In this document: positions 21,022 through 34,299 of the stretch, one piece after another | How positions within the stretch are numbered: the first letter of the stretch is position 1 | Layout: each line of letters begins with the position of its first letter | Source of the DNA: Dama dama | Taxonomy: Eukaryota > Chordata > Mammalia > Artiodactyla > Cervidae | DNA length: 64,000 nucleotides | Reading direction: 5' to 3' | Assembly: GCF_033118175.1 (NCBI RefSeq) | Contig: NC_083694.1 | Coordinates: 31,942,108 to 32,006,107, forward strand | Position numbers and translations under genes: made by a program | Notes under the pieces: generated by a model | Told to the model about the DNA's origin: nothing | Seen by the model: only the letters and a program-made list of their open reading frames with translations | The model's database searches: none

Positions 21022-24000
21022 CTTGAGCACTAATTTTTCTACTCACTGGGTTAGGCATGAGGCACATAGGAATGACTAAGCAATGGCACTGCCCTCTGAG
21101 AGCTCATAAATTATGGGACAATGCACTTATGTATTTATAACGCAGTGTGTTAAGTGCAAAATAGAACTCAGAAAATTACAGAGGTAACACAACGTAGCAG
21201 TGAATCTGGGTCAGGCAGAGAAGATTTTACAAGGAAGGTGATTTCAGGTTTGGGTTTTGAAAGATGATTCAGAATTGGTCAAATGAATGCAGTGGGAACT
21301 ATGTGATATAAATACAAGAACAGCAATATATATGGATATAAATCAAAGATGAGGAGTAGCAGAAGTGATGATATTGGAGAGAAAGGAAGAAGCCACATCA
21401 GATTGTATGCCATGCTTTCATTAAAGAATTTTAAGCAGAGGAATAACCTAACCAGGTTCTGTATTTGGAAGAGAGCTCTTGTGACAATATGGACATGAGT
21501 GTAGAGGGAAACAGGGAGACCTGTTGAGAATCCATTGTAGTATTTTATTTTTTAGACTTCTCATTATTTTTAATTTTTATGTTCTTATTACAGTATAATT
21601 TATGATCTTGTGTTAGTTTCACATGTACAGCAAAGTGTGTGTGTATCTATATATTCTTTCTCGATTCTTTTCCATTATAAATTATTATGAGATATTGAAT
21701 GTAGTTCCCTAAGTTATAAAGTAGGTCCTTTTTTTCTGCCTGTTTTATGTTTGGTAGTGTTTATCTGTCTTTGACTGACTTACTTTACTTAGTATGGTTT
21801 TCTCTAGGTTCACTCATGTTGCCACAAATAGAAATATTTCACTTTCTTATGGCTGAGTAATATTCCATTGTATATATGCATACTATGACTTCTTTATCTG
21901 TTGATGGACATTTAGTTTGTTTCCATGTTTGGCTGTTGTAAACAGTACTCTATGAACATTAGGGTGCATGTATCTGTTTTTAATTAGAGTTTTTGTCTTT
22001 TCCAGATATATGTCCTGGAGTGGAATTGCTGGATCATATGGTAACTTGATTTTTAGTTTTTTAAGGAACCTCCATACTACTTTCCATAGTGTCTGTACCA
22101 ATTTATATTCCCATCAACAGTATAGGAGGGTTCCTTTTTCTCCACACCCTCTCCAGCAGTTATTGTTCATCAGCTTTTTGATGATGGCCATTCTGACTGA
22201 TGTGAGGTGTTATCTCTTTGTAGTTTTGATTTACATTTCTCTAATAATTAGCATTGTTGAGCCTATTTTCATGTGCCTGTTGGCCACTGGTATGTCTTCT
22301 TTGGAGAAATATCTATTTAGATCTTCTATCCATTTTTTGATTGAGTATGTTTTTAATATTGAGCTGTATGAACTGTATATTTTGGAAATTAAGCTTTTGT
22401 CAGTCACATGGTTAGCAAATATTTTCTCCCAGTGAGTATATTCTTTTTTCTTTTTATTTATGATTTCTTTTGCTATGCAAAAGCTTTTAAGTTTAATTAG
22501 GTCCCATTTGCTTATTTTTGCTTTGTATTTTTTTCACTGGGAGAATGACCTAAGAAAACATTGCTCTGATATGTCAGAGAATATTTTGCCTACATTCTCT
22601 TCTAGTTTTATGGTATCGTGTCTAATATTTAGGTCTTTAAACCATTTTTAATTTATTTTTGTATATGATATTGAGGGTGTTTTCTAACTTCATTGGTTAA
22701 CATGAAGCTGTCCAGCTTTCCCAGCACCACTTACTGAAGAGACTGTCTTTTTTCCATTGTATTTTTGTGCCTCCTTTGTTGAAGATTAATTGAACATAGG
22801 TGTGTGGGTTTATTTCTGGGCTTTCTGTTCCACTGATCCATATGTCTTTTTTTGTATTATCGTAGCTTTTGTAGCATTGTCTGAAGTCTGGGAGTGTTAT
22901 GCCTCCAGCTTTGTTCTATCCCTTCAAGATTGATTTAGCAATTCTGGGTCTTTTGTGCTTCCATTTGAGGATTATTTAGTCTCATTCTGGGAAAAATATC
23001 ACAGGTAATATGATAGGGATCACCCTAAATCTATAAATTGCTTTGGGTAGTAGAATCGTTTTAACAATATTGATCTTTCCAATCCAAGAGCATGAGATAT
23101 CTTTCCATTTCTTTGAATTATCTTTAGTTTCCTTTATTAATGCTTTGTCGTTCTCGGCATATAAATTTTTACCTTGCTGGTGATGTTTATTCCTAAGTAT
23201 TTTATATTTTTGGGTGTAATTTTTAAAGTTTTTTTTTTCTTTTTTTTAAAGTTTCTGATATTTCATTGTTAGTGTAAAAAAATGAAACAGATTTATGTAT
23301 GTTAGTCTTGTTTCCTGATGCCTTGCTGAATTTGTTTATGAATTCTAATAGTTTTTTTGTGGAGTCTTTGGGAGCTTCTATATAGACTATCATGTCATTT
23401 GTATGTAATGACAGTTTTACCTCTTCCCTTCCAATGTTGATATATTTTATTTCTTTTCTTTGTCTGATTGCTGTAGCTGGGACTTCCAACACTGTGTTGG
23501 AAAAAGGTGGGGAGGATGAAGATCTTGTTCTAGAATTTAACGGGAAACCTTTCCACTTTTCACTATTGAGTGTTACGTTGGCTGTGGGTTTGTCATAAAA
23601 AGCCTTTATCTTGCTGAGGTATGTTTACTCTGTACCCACTTTGGCAAGACTTTTTATTACGAATGGATGTTAAACTTTATCAAATGCTTTTTAGGCATCT
23701 CTAGGTGATCATGTGGTTGTCTTTTCTTTTGTTGATGTGGCATTTCACATTGATTGATTGTGAATGTTGAACCATCCTTGTGACCCTGGGATGATTTCAA
23801 CTTGATCATTGTATGTCATCTTTTTAATGTGTTTTTGGATTCAGTCTGCTAATTTTTCTTGGGGATTTTTACATCCATATGCATCAAAGATCTTGGCCTA
23901 TAATTTTTTTGCTGGTATATTTGCCTGGTTTTGGTATCAGGGTGATAGTGGCTTCATAGACTGATTTGGGGAGTATTCCCTCCTCTTTAGTCTTTTGGTT

Positions 24001-25845
24001 GTTTGAGAAGGATTGTTATAAGTTTTTTTTTTTTTCTCTCTCTCTGCATATTCTATTTCACTTCTAGTGATTAGTAGGTTCAAATTACGTATTTCTTCTT
24101 GATTTAGTTTTGGTGGTCTGTATGTTAATATTTCTAGAAAATTGTCCATTTATTCTAGGTTATCCAGAATTGTTATTGTATAATTGTTATTATAATTGCT
24201 ATTATATAATTGTTATTATAATTCTAGGTTATCAGCAGAGTTGTTTGTAACATTCCCTTATTTTTTTTAAATTTCTGCACTATCTGTTGTTATTTCTCTT
24301 CTTTCATTTCTGATTTTGTTTGGGTCCTCTCTGTTTTTCTCTTGGTGAGCCTGGACAGAGGCTTATGTCACTTATGCTTATCCTTTTGAAACAACCAGGT
24401 CTTGGTTTTCTTTTTTTTTAATCTCTATTTTATTTATTTCCTCTCTTGTCTTTATTATTGCTTTCCTCTGCTGACTTTAGGTTTTGTTTGTTTTTCTTTT
24501 TCTAATTCTTTCAGGTGGTGGGTTAGATTGCTTATTTGAGATTTTTCTTGTTTCTTAAAGAAGATCTGTATCACTATGAACCTCCCTCTTAGAGCTGTTT
24601 TTTCTTCTTCCCATAGATGTTTGTACCTTTGTGTTCATTGTCATTTATATCAAGGTATTTTTAAATTTTCTCTCTAATTTCCTAATTGATCCATTGGTTT
24701 TGTAGTAGCATGTTGTTTAGTCTCTATGTACTTTTTTCTCTTTTCTTTTTCTGTTGTTGATTTCTAAGTTTCATGCCACTGTGGTCAGAAAAGATGCTTG
24801 AAATAATTTCTGTCCTCTTAAATTTAGTGAGGCTTATTTTGTGTCCTGGTGTTTCATGTATCCTAGAGAATGTTTCATGTGTGCTGGTAAAGAATGTCTA
24901 TTCTGTTTTCTTTGGATGTAGTGCCCTGAAAATATAAATTACATCTAAGTGTTCTATTTTATCATTTAGGATATCTGTTGCCTTATTATTTTCTTTCTGA
25001 AAGATCTGTCCAGTAATGTCAGTGGGGGTATTAAATTCTCCTATTACTATATTCCCATCAACTTCTCCCTTTATGTCTGTTAGTATTTGTTTTATATATT
25101 TAGGTCTCCCTTATTTGGTGCTTATATATTAATGAGTATAATATCCTCTTTTTTGTTGATCCTTTATCATTATATAGTATCTTTCTTTATCTTTCTTTAT
25201 GGCCATGTTTTAAAGTCTATTTTGTCTGATATGAGTATTGCTACCCCAGCTTTCTTGTCCTTTCCATTTGCATAAAATATCTTTTAACATCCCTTCACTT
25301 TCAATTTGTCTGTGTTCTTTGCCCTAAAGTGGGTATCTTGTAGGCAATATATTGCAGATTGTTGTTTGATTATTTAAACTGTCACTCTATGTCTTTTGAA
25401 TGGAGCATTTAGCCCATTGACATTTAGGGTAATTATGATAGGTATGTATTTATTGCCATATGTATTTATTATGATAGGTATGTATTTAAACCTTCTTTTC
25501 CAGTTGATTTTGTATTTTTTCATTGTTCCTTTCTATTTGTGTTTTTCACTTTTTACCTAGATGATTTTCTTTTATAATATGCTTGAGTTTTATTCCTTGA
25601 GTTTTGTGAGTCTATTGAATGCTTTTGATTTGTGGTTAACCTGGTTTTCAAGTATGTTAACTCATTTACTGTATCTACTTTCTTTAGATTGGCAGTCATG
25701 TAAGCTTAAACACATTTCTTAAAAAATCTACATTTTCTTATTTTCTTCCCCCATAGTTTATGATTTTGATGTGCTGTTTAGGTCTTCATGTTTATCCTTG
25801 TAATGTTCATTATGATTATAGTACCTTCCACAGAATTTTCTGATT

Positions 25846-27952
25846 GCTTTTTTACTGTTGAATGTTGTTTTGCAATATTGTGCTTGTGTCTGCTGTACTG
25901 TATAGCAAGGTGGTTCAGTTATACATATGTATACATTCTTTTTTTACACTCTTTTCTATTATAATTTGTCACAAGATATTGAATATAATTCCCTGTGCTA
26001 TACAGTAGGATCTTATTGTTTATCCACTCTCTATATAATAGCTTGCATCTGGTAATCCCAAACTCTCAATCCATTTATCCACCATTCCCCTCTCTTGACA
26101 GCCACAAGTCTGTTCTCTATGTATGTGAGTCTGTTTCTTTTTTTTTTTTCCTAGATAGATTAATCTGTATCATAATTTAGATTGCACACATGTGCTATCA
26201 TGTTTGTCTTCCTCTTTCTGACTTTCTTCACTTAACATGGTAATCTCTAATTCCATCAATGTTGCTGCAAGTGGCATTATGTCATTATTTTTATGATTTA
26301 GTAACATTCCATTGTATATATATATCACATCTTTTTTATCCATTCATCTGTCAAGGGACATTTAGGTTCTTTCCATGTCTTGTCTGTTGTGTATAATGCT
26401 GCTGTGAAGATTGTGGTGCATGTATATTTTTTGAATTGGAGTTTTGTCTGGGTATGTATTCAAGAGGTATATTGCTGGATCATATGGCAGCTCTAATTTC
26501 AGCTTTCTGAGAGGCCTCAGTACTATTTTCCATTGTGGCTACACCAACTTACATAGCCATATACAAGTGTAAAAGGGTTTCTCTTTTCTCCACACCCTCT
26601 CCAGCATTTATTTGTAGACCAGTGTGAGGTGGTACCTCATTGTGGTTCTAATTTACATTTCCCTAATAATTAATAATGATGAGCATCTTTTTATGTGCTC
26701 ATTAACCATCTGTATGTTTCTTTGGAGAAACATCAGTTTAGGTATTCTGCCTATTTTTTGATTGGGTTGTTTACTTTTTTGTGGTTGAGTTGTATGAGCT
26801 GTTTTTATATTTTGGAAATTAAGCACTTGCCAGTCACATCATTTTTAAGTATTTTCTCTCAGTCTGTATGTTGTCTTTTCATTTTGCTTGTGTTCTCCTA
26901 TGCCATGCAGAAGTTTGTAAGTTTAAATAGGTATCATTGTGCTTTTATTTATATTGTCTTGGGAGACTGGCTTAAGAAATCGTTGGTAAGATTTATGTCA
27001 GAGACTGTTTGCAAACGTGTTTTTGTAGGAGTTTGATAGTATTGTGTCTTATGTTTAAGTTGTTAAGCCATTTTGAGTTTATCTATGTGTCTGGTGTGAG
27101 GGGAGAAGGAAATGGCAATGCACTCCAGTATTCTTGCCTGGAGAATCCCAGGGACAGAGGATCCTGGTGGGCTGACATCTATGGGGTCACACAGAGACGG
27201 ACATGACTAAAGCGATTCAGCAGCAGCTGGTGTGAGGGTCTGTTTTAATTTCCTTGATTTATAGGCAGCTGTCCAATATTCCCAGCACCACATGCTGAAG
27301 AGACTGTCTTTTTCAAAACCACTGTATATTCTTGCATCCTTTGTCAAAGATTAATTGACCATCAGTATGTGGGTTTATTTCTGGACTCCCTTTTCTGTTC
27401 TGGTATTGTGCCAATACCATGCTGTTTTGATTACTGTAGATTTGTAGTATAGTTTGAATTCTGGAAGGGTTATTCCTCTTGCTTTTATTATAGGTCTTTT
27501 ATGGTTCCCTATAAATTTTAGGACTATTTGTTCTAGTTCTGTGGAAAAGATCATGGGTAATTTGATAAGGATCACTTTAAATCTGTAGATTGCTTTGGGT
27601 AGTATGGCCATTATAGAAATATTAATTCTTCCACCATAGGATATGTTTTCATTTTTTTAACTTTATTAATTTTTTATTTCTTTATGAATGAAAACATTCC
27701 TTTATGAATGTTTTATAGTTCCCTACTTATGTCTTTCACCTCCTTGGTGATTTTTTATTCCTAAGCATTTTATTCTTCTGAATGTAATTTTATAAGGGAT
27801 TTTTTTTTACATTCCCTTCCTGGTATTTCATTGTTAGTGTAAAGAAATACAGCTGACTTCTGTATGTTAATCTTGTATCCTGCTACCTGGCTGAATTCAT
27901 TTATCAGTTCTAGTAATTTTTGTGTGGAGTCTTTAGAGTTTTCTATATATAG
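25846..27952 (-). mobile_element. 5'-truncated L1 nested in the older L1
   Basis: A second L1 3' UTR (from about 25850) and ORF2 C-terminal half lie in the same orientation inside the older L1, so ORF2 3' sequence occurs twice in a row. The borders TGATTGCTTTTTT (25841-25853) and TGATTATTTTTTA (27953-27965) agree at most positions and are the likely target duplication. The sequence ends in the reverse-transcriptase region, as expected for 5' truncation. It has many stops and is non-coding. Confidence 0.7.
27103..27226 (+). mobile_element. Bov-A monomer SINE with 12-bp target duplication
   Basis: A single Bov-A unit ending in (AGC)n. CTGGTGTGAGGG is repeated exactly at 27091-27102 and 27227-27238. 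It is the innermost level of the L2/L1/L1 nest. Confidence 0.93.
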
Positions 27953-27981
27953 TGATTATTTTTTAAATCTGTATATGGGGT

Positions 27982-28256
27982 TATTTATTTATTTATTATT
28001 TTATTTTGGCTGCACTAGGTCTAGTTGTGGTGAGCTGGGGCTACTCTCTTGCTGCTGTGTGTGGACTTCTCATTGAGGTGGCTACTCTTGTTGCAGAGCA
28101 TGGTCTCTAGGGCACACGGGCTTCAGCAGTTGCAGTGCATAGCCTGTACGGTCTTAGTTGCCCCACTGCTTGTGGAATCTTTCCAGACCAGAGATTGAAC
28201 CTGTGTCCCTTGCATTGGCAGGCAGATTCTTAATCACTGGGCCACCAGGGAAGTCC
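27982..28256 (-). mobile_element. CHR-type tRNA-derived SINE
   Basis: The plus strand reads TTTTGGCTGCACTAGGTCTAG at the left and TTAATCACTGGGCCACCAGGG at the right. This is the reverse complement of the cetartiodactyl CHR family, with a tRNA-like head at 28256 and an A-rich tail at 27982-28005. Flanks TATATGGGGTTATTTA (27973-27988) and TATACTGGCTTATTTA (28257-28272) match at 13 of 16 bases. Confidence 0.88.
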
Positions 28257-28387
28257 TATACTGGCTTATTTAAGTAATCTAAAATCCTTTATTGTGTTCG
28301 TTTTTCCTATTGTGTTTTCCCCTCTCTTATAGATTTGTTTTTTTTTTTTTTCTTTTAATTTCGAAAAGACTTTTCAGTATTTCTCTT

Positions 28388-28587
28388 GAAAGTGAAAGTG
28401 AAAGTCTCTCAATTGTGTCCAACTCTTTGTGACCCCCTGGACTATACAGTCCATGGAATTTTCCAGGCCAGAATACTGGAGTGGGTAGCCTTTCCCTTCT
28501 CCAGGGGATCTTCCCAACCCAGGGGATCGAACCCAGGTCTCCTGCATTGCATGCGGATTCTTTACCAGCTGAGTCACAAGGGAGAGA
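28388..28587 (-). mobile_element. Bov-tA SINE with 10-bp target duplication
   Basis: Full-length minus-strand Bov-tA with a GAAAGTGAAAGTGAAAG tail. TATTTCTCTT is repeated at 28378-28387 and 28588-28597. It lies in the ORF1 remnant of the old L1. Open frames on both strands here are SINE-derived. Confidence 0.94.
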
Positions 28588-29486
28588 TATTTCTCTTAAG
28601 AGAGGTTTAATATTGTCATATCCTTTTTAGTTTTTGCTTGTCTGAGGAATTCTTTTTCTTTCCTTCTATTCTAAGTAATAGTCTTGCTGGGTGGAGTGTC
28701 CTGGGTTCCAGGTTTTTCCCTATCAGGGCTTAGAATCTATCCTTCTGTTTATCAAAGTTTCTGTAGATAAATCAGCTAATATCCTACAGTAGTTCCCATG
28801 TATTTAACTGTTTTCTCTTGCTGCCATTAGAATCCTCTCTTTAACTTTTGCCATTTTTATTGTGATATGGCTTTGTGTTCATCTTGTTTTGCACCCTCTG
28901 GACTTCCTGTACTTGGCTATCTGTTTCCTTCTTTAGGTTTGGGAAATTTTCAGCCGAAAACATTTTCAGCCCACTTTTTTCTTTCTTCTTCTGTGATCCC
29001 TATTATGCTTAGATTGGCACACTTTATGTTATTCCATAGGTCTCATATTGCTTTCTTTCTTTTTTTTTTTAATTTTTCTTTCTTTCTGCTGTTCCGAGTC
29101 TATCTTCCAAATAACTTATTTGTTCTTTTGCATTTATTTGCTTTACTATTTAAGGTCTTTATCTTGGTTTTCATCTTGGCAATTGAGTTGTCTAATTTTG
29201 ATTTTTGAACTTGGGGTCTGCTCTTCTTTCAGAGGATGTCTCCTGTTCTCTTAATTGTGAATAGTTTCTCTCGTTTTTCATTTTCTTTTTATTTCTCTGA
29301 CTCTATGAATTTAGGGGAAACAGTCATCTAGTGTGTTCTTAAAGGGCTGTTTTTATGCAGGGGCATTCCTTTGTAGCCTGCTTGAGTCCAGTGTTTTTAA
29401 TGCAAGTGATCTTTCTGGTATGGATGCCTGCCATGTCCTTCCTCAGTGTGTGCTAGTCATTATCTCCTTGATAGAGGGTGAGATTG

Positions 29487-29658
29487 AGGCTTCCCTAATG
29501 GCTCAGCGGGTAAAGAATCCATCTGTGATGCAGGAGACACAGGTTTGATCCCTGACTTGGGAAGGATCCAACCCAGGAGGAAATAGCTACCCACTGCAGT
29601 ATTCTCGCCTGAAAAATACCATGGACAGAGGAGCCTGGGCAACTAAGCACATGCACAT

Positions 29659-29698
<40 letters not shown>
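29487..29698 (+). mobile_element. Bov-tA SINE ending in a (CA)n microsatellite
   Basis: A plus-strand Bov-tA whose 3' tail has become a pure CA run (about 29660-29698). GGTGAGATTG occurs exactly at 29477-29486 and 29699-29708, so the microsatellite lies within the insertion and grew from the SINE tail. Confidence 0.94.
29660..29698. repeat. (CA)n microsatellite
   Basis: About 20 uninterrupted CA units, likely length-polymorphic between individuals. Confidence 0.95.
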
Positions 29699-29700
<2 letters not shown>

Positions 29701-31160
29701 TGAGATTGGTAATGTGGTGACCTGAACCTCCACTGGGTGTCGGGTGAGGCCTCCTATTTGCTCTGTGCTTGTCACAGCCCTTTTGGGGGCAGGGTCTGCT
29801 CCCCAGTTGTTGAAGTAGAAGCCCCCTGATCTGTTTTCAAGCTGCAGTGTGAGATAGGTGGGACCGAAGCACTCCTGCTGGGAAGGAGCCATGGTGTATT
29901 GCTCTCCAGGAGCTGTCTACCGGGATATGCACCGCATGACATCACCTGTCACCCATTTTCTGCTCTCAGAAAGAACAGGGTTATCAGCATTGCCCTTGGC
30001 GATTCCTCTGCTGTGGGAGCACTGGTAACTGGCTCAGATTTCAGCCCCGCTTCCACGTGTGTGCCCATAGAGACTGCTGCTGCTGACTGAACCCACCTCA
30101 GCTATGGGAGTGTGAGTAATCAGCTCAGATGCACCCGCCCTGCCTGCCACCACCAGCCACTATGCTTTCAAAGTTGCTGGTGTAAATCCACTGAAGTTAG
30201 GCACCTGCCAGGAATCGACTCAGATTTCTGCCCTGCTGCTGTGTATAGGCAGTTGCTAAAGATTGTAGTGGCAGAGCTGTGCCCACTGTTTGCATGCTGA
30301 GAGTAAGGCTTGTATGGAGGGGCGCTCCTTCCTTTTGTACTTGTTGACAGTGGGGCTTCTGTTGAGGATCTGGGCCCCATCCTTTGCACATCCCCAGGTG
30401 TGGCTCCATATTCCAAGCCCTTCAGGCTGTCTCCTCATAGCCAAGTCAAGTCCTCTTCCTGGGGTCTGTCGGCTGAAGCCTAAAATTCAGCACTCAGGGC
30501 TGCCCACACCAGCAGGTGGTCATCTCAGGCTGGGAAGGGCAACACGGTAGCCAGGGCTGTCTGCACTGGTCTGCCTCTCTTCTTCCTGCTGCACTCTCCT
30601 CTGAGCCACTGAAGCTCCCTGTCTGTCCTGGCTGATCTCCCAACTGATGAAGGGTATTTTCAGGGTGAAGAAAGCTGTCTTTTTCCACAGCATCCTCCCA
30701 GGGTCACAGGACTTACCCAGACTGTTTTTTTCCCCCCCTCCTTTTTGTCCTACTGGTTATGTGGTGACCTTTCCTGCAGCTTTGGCTGTGTGAAGATCTC
30801 ATAATAGCTGTCATGCCGTAGGTATTCTATGAGAACTGTTCTGCATGCAGATCTATTTTTAATAAATTTGTGGAGAAGGTGACTCTACATCCTTCTGCTC
30901 CACCATCTTGATTTCCTCCCCTCCATTGCAGTATTTTAGATAAGGGACAATGAGAAGGTAAATGAAAGCCATCGCATGCCTGAGAGATAGGTACATACTT
31001 GAAGACTATTTAAGAAGTAATTTTGGTGTGACTGGTTTTGGAGCAGTGGTTGGGAGTGATTTGGGTTCATGACATGAGTCCTAGAAATGTGGTGGTACCA
31101 TGAAGCGAGCATGAAAAATAGAAGAAGAGCATCTTTAGTGATGATGAATTCTCTCACACA

Positions 31161-31751
31161 TGTGGACTATAGGTCTCTGCACGAATCCAGTAGAGATAGC
31201 TAGTGGCAGTGGAAGGACAGAATGAGACTTGTGTCTCTCCTTGATTTCTCAGCTCTGACTTACTTTCCTAAAGTTGCTAATTCTAGGAAAGCATCTTCTT
31301 GAAATTAATTCTGTAATGCCTAAATAATAAAGCTATTTTCACATGGTTTAACAGTCTGGTTGGTGCTGAGTTTTTATTTGAATTTGAAACACAACATACT
31401 TAAAGGTAATTACACTCTGTAAAATTACTATCTTGGGAAATGGAATGTTCTCCCATAGTTGAAACTTACTTTTAAAAACCAAACAGCACTCATTAGTTTC
31501 TGTAGTTGCCTCTTTCAAATTTTAACTGTTTTTGGCGGTGTTTCTCAGTGCTTTGATGAAATACTAGCTCGGGTTAGCCCTGTACATCCTTTTCATGTAC
31601 ACAAGCAACCTTTTATATTCTTCTCTTGATGTTCCCAGGAAGATTATAGACATTCTTGCTGGTATACTAATTACTAGACCAATCTGTAGGTTTAGTAACA
31701 GCCCTTTATGTGTATACTTTGCAAGATCATTTTACCTTTGGGGAAGAAAAA
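31161..31751. other. No gene recognised
   Basis: Unassigned unique-looking sequence, A+T-rich. No convincing frame. Confidence 0.35.
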
Positions 31752-31868
31752 TTTTTTATTAAATTTATTTATTTTTAACTGAAGGATAATTACTTTACAG
31801 TTTTGTGTTGATTTCTGCCAAACATCAGCATGAATCAGCCATAGGTATACCTGTGTTCCCTCTGGGGG
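31752..31868 (-). mobile_element. L1 3' UTR fragment
   Basis: The plus strand shows TGAAGGATAATTACTTTACAG and CATGAATCAGCCATAGGTATA, the reverse complement of the ruminant L1 3' end, preceded by an A/T-rich tail. GAAAAATTTTTTAT-like words at both borders may be the target duplication. Only about 115 bp is present. Confidence 0.8.
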
Positions 31869-34299
31869 GAAATTTTTTTATGTGATTTTTATTTTTATCT
31901 TTTTTGATATACCACATGCTATATTGTAGAGCATACCTGTACTCTTACTTGATAATACTGGAGTTACAAACCACATTATTTTTTTTTCTGATAGCATTAG
32001 TATTACAGGTAACCTGTGTCACATCAATTTCTTCTACATTATTTGTGTATGTGCTATGCCCCGCCTTATCTTCACACTGGACCTGTATAAGAGAATCAGT
32101 ACCAGTCCTCTTTGGAAATAGAACCAAAGTACATTGGTTGAGTCATTGTACAAATTTGTGTCAAAACAAAGTCCAGACTACAGTTTCTTTGTCTTCTCAG
32201 TTCTATTTTATCTACTTGTTTTAAACTCCTCTATTATTTTTGCTTACTTTTAACCCTCCAAAATGATATCTTCCTCTTTAAATCTATACCTGGGGATTCT
32301 TACAACATGGAGATGTACTGCTAATTGAAATATCACTTGGGGGTTCTTGTTAAACATCATGGTACTCCTGAATGCTAATATGCAGTTTTAGACTTATGTA
32401 TTAGTTTATACTTGAACATTTCTACTAATTTTAAAAAATATCCTCTTCTCTTTTCACATAAAATCTCAAGGAATTTGGATATTAAGAAAAAATTAAACAG
32501 CATTCTTTCACTTTTCTCTGCATTTCTTTTAAAGTATCTTTGAAAACTCAAGTGATTCTGCTATTTTGTTTAAAAATGAGTCAAACCTGAATTTTTATCT
32601 TGGGTACATCTAAGTTGTTTGATGAGCTCCATAATCTGAAATCCATACATACATGAAACATATGAATTTCATAAAATAGAGATGTTAATGAGAAAAAATA
32701 AAATGTTTTAGGCATTAAAATATGTACAGTTTATTTAACTTTATTTTGTAAAAAATACAGATTTTTGTCACTTGATTAAGTAAAAATCATTGATAGATTC
32801 TATTCAAGCCAACAAGATTGCTGCATTTAACAGATTAAGCCAGTCTCTAATTGAGAATATCTATTAGAGAACTCCATATTTTGGTTCTAGGTTTACACTG
32901 CTGAAAGCCATACGCCATTCTGATTCCAGCAGGCTTTGAAGAAGACTGGACTTTTGCACAGTGAGATGTACCCAGACCACCTTGCCCAGAATTTGACCAC
33001 TGTGTTGTACATTGCAGTATAGTTCTAGGATTCATCTCCAAACTCAGGGGTGACGAGCAGGGTTTACCCCCTGCTCTGTCAGCCACACCTGACACTGAGT
33101 CAGATGTCCAGTCATTCAGATCCATCCAAAGACATCTAAGCAAACAGAGTGGACTCCTGTGAGTATCTGGGGATATCTTTGGAAACTGTGAGGTTATTGA
33201 GCCCATACATCTTCCATTTACCAAAATCTATGACGCACTCAGTGCCAAGCAGTTCAGCAGTTTGAAATGGGTGCAGACTCCATATTCCATTTTCTGCTCA
33301 TTTAAGTATGAACACCTGCCCTTCCATGAGCAAGTAAACAGTTCTCTCATTTTTTTTTCTATGACTTTAAGTTCAGTGTGCTTAGATATTTTTGTAACAC
33401 CAAGGAGAATACACAATCTTGTGAGTTATTGAATTCCATCAAGCTGGTCTGTCAAAGTCCTTTAATTTTAAAAAGTATGATCTGTGAAAGCAGTAAAGTG
33501 ACTGATTTCAACAAGTTTCCATCACTTCTCAAGCTTAATTAAAGCAAATTGCTTTAAAATTTGCTAACTAGGATGGCTCAGGGTAGGAATATGAAGAAAA
33601 ATCATAATCATCTTAGTTTTTCTTCAGCCCATTATGTTACAGACTTGATTGGTTTCAAAGTCAGAAGACATTTTTTCCCCTAATGAATGTTGCCACAAAA
33701 ACGGTCATAGTTTATATCCAACTCTGTTTCAGAAATCCAGTGAGTGTCATTGTTTATTGTATCTGGGTAGCATTTATTGTGCTAGATACAGAAGAATGAC
33801 AACCTGGAAGTTCCAGAAGGGTAGGGGATATATTTTACATCCATTTTGTTTAGGAATGAACTTCCTGAACTCCAGGTTTAATCACAGTTATGGGCCTTCA
33901 CCTCTTTACCTCCTGCTGCCTTTAAGCAACTGGAGGCTCGATTGAATCATCTGCAACTGCCTAGATCTGAGGAAGGTCCCTTGTAAAGTGAGAAGAATAA
34001 AGAATATCCTAGAGTGACTGGCATTTTCTCCCCTGAAATAATTGCTTGCATTCTACAACAGAAAAAGGGAAATGGGCTGTGGCAGAGTTGTAGGGACTTT
34101 CAGATTGAGGACAGGAACGAAGAGATGTGTAAAGGGTAAATGCTTTTGGGTAAGTGAGGTGGCAGACAGCACCCCTGAGAAAGGCCAGCAGTCTGGGAAA
34201 GGGGTATCCAGGTAAGCCCAAGGAGATAGTAATAGTAATAGTAATGAGAAATATTATTTTTTGTATTAGTAATTCTATCTCTATTATGTGGCCAGACTC
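31869..34299. other. No gene recognised; possible processed-transcript remnant on minus strand at 32700-33480
   Basis: Mostly unassigned. The minus strand has an open frame of 125 codons (33224-32847), and shorter open stretches in other phases upstream to about 33480. About 90 bases downstream of its stop there is AATAAAGTTAAATAAACTG (plus-strand complement near 32735-32753), which looks like polyadenylation signals. I recognise no protein, and the open frame may be chance. Confidence 0.3.

Larger units (their letters stand above)
21548..30921 (-). mobile_element. Old near full-length L1 with 17-bp target duplication
   Basis: A minus-strand L1 flanked by TCCATTGTAGTATTTTA (21531-21547) and TCCATTGCAGTATTTTA (30922-30938), 16 of 17 identical. 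The 3' UTR and all of ORF2 run from 21548 to about 25440 and the inter-ORF region to about 25845. After an inserted younger L1 and a CHR SINE, decayed ORF1 (about 28260-29250) and a G+C-rich 5' UTR (about 29250-30921) follow. The 5' end again has a YY1-type word (plus-strand CCATCTTG at 30902-30909). Many stops and frameshifts; no ORF is intact. Local tandem duplications occur at about 24154-24235 and 25430-25492. Confidence 0.85.
21022..31160 (+). mobile_element. Ancient L2 LINE fragment, split by an old L1
   Basis: The pieces 21022-21547 and about 30939-31160 read in order as one degenerate L2 3' region. Words include GAGAGCTCATAAATTATGGG, AAGCAGAGGAATAACCTAACC and AACAGGGAGACCTGTTGAG, then TTAGATAAGGGACAATGAGAAGG after the break. 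It is non-coding here. The split and the 17-bp duplication show that the L1 inserted into it. Confidence 0.65.

Noticed and set aside
29653..29892. Minus-strand frame rich in Cys-Val repeats
   Set aside because: It is translation of the (CA)n microsatellite.
29899..30550. Several overlapping open frames in a G+C-rich stretch that looks gene-like
   Set aside because: The stretch is the 5' UTR of the old minus-strand L1, recognisable by position after ORF1 and by the terminal YY1-type word at 30902.
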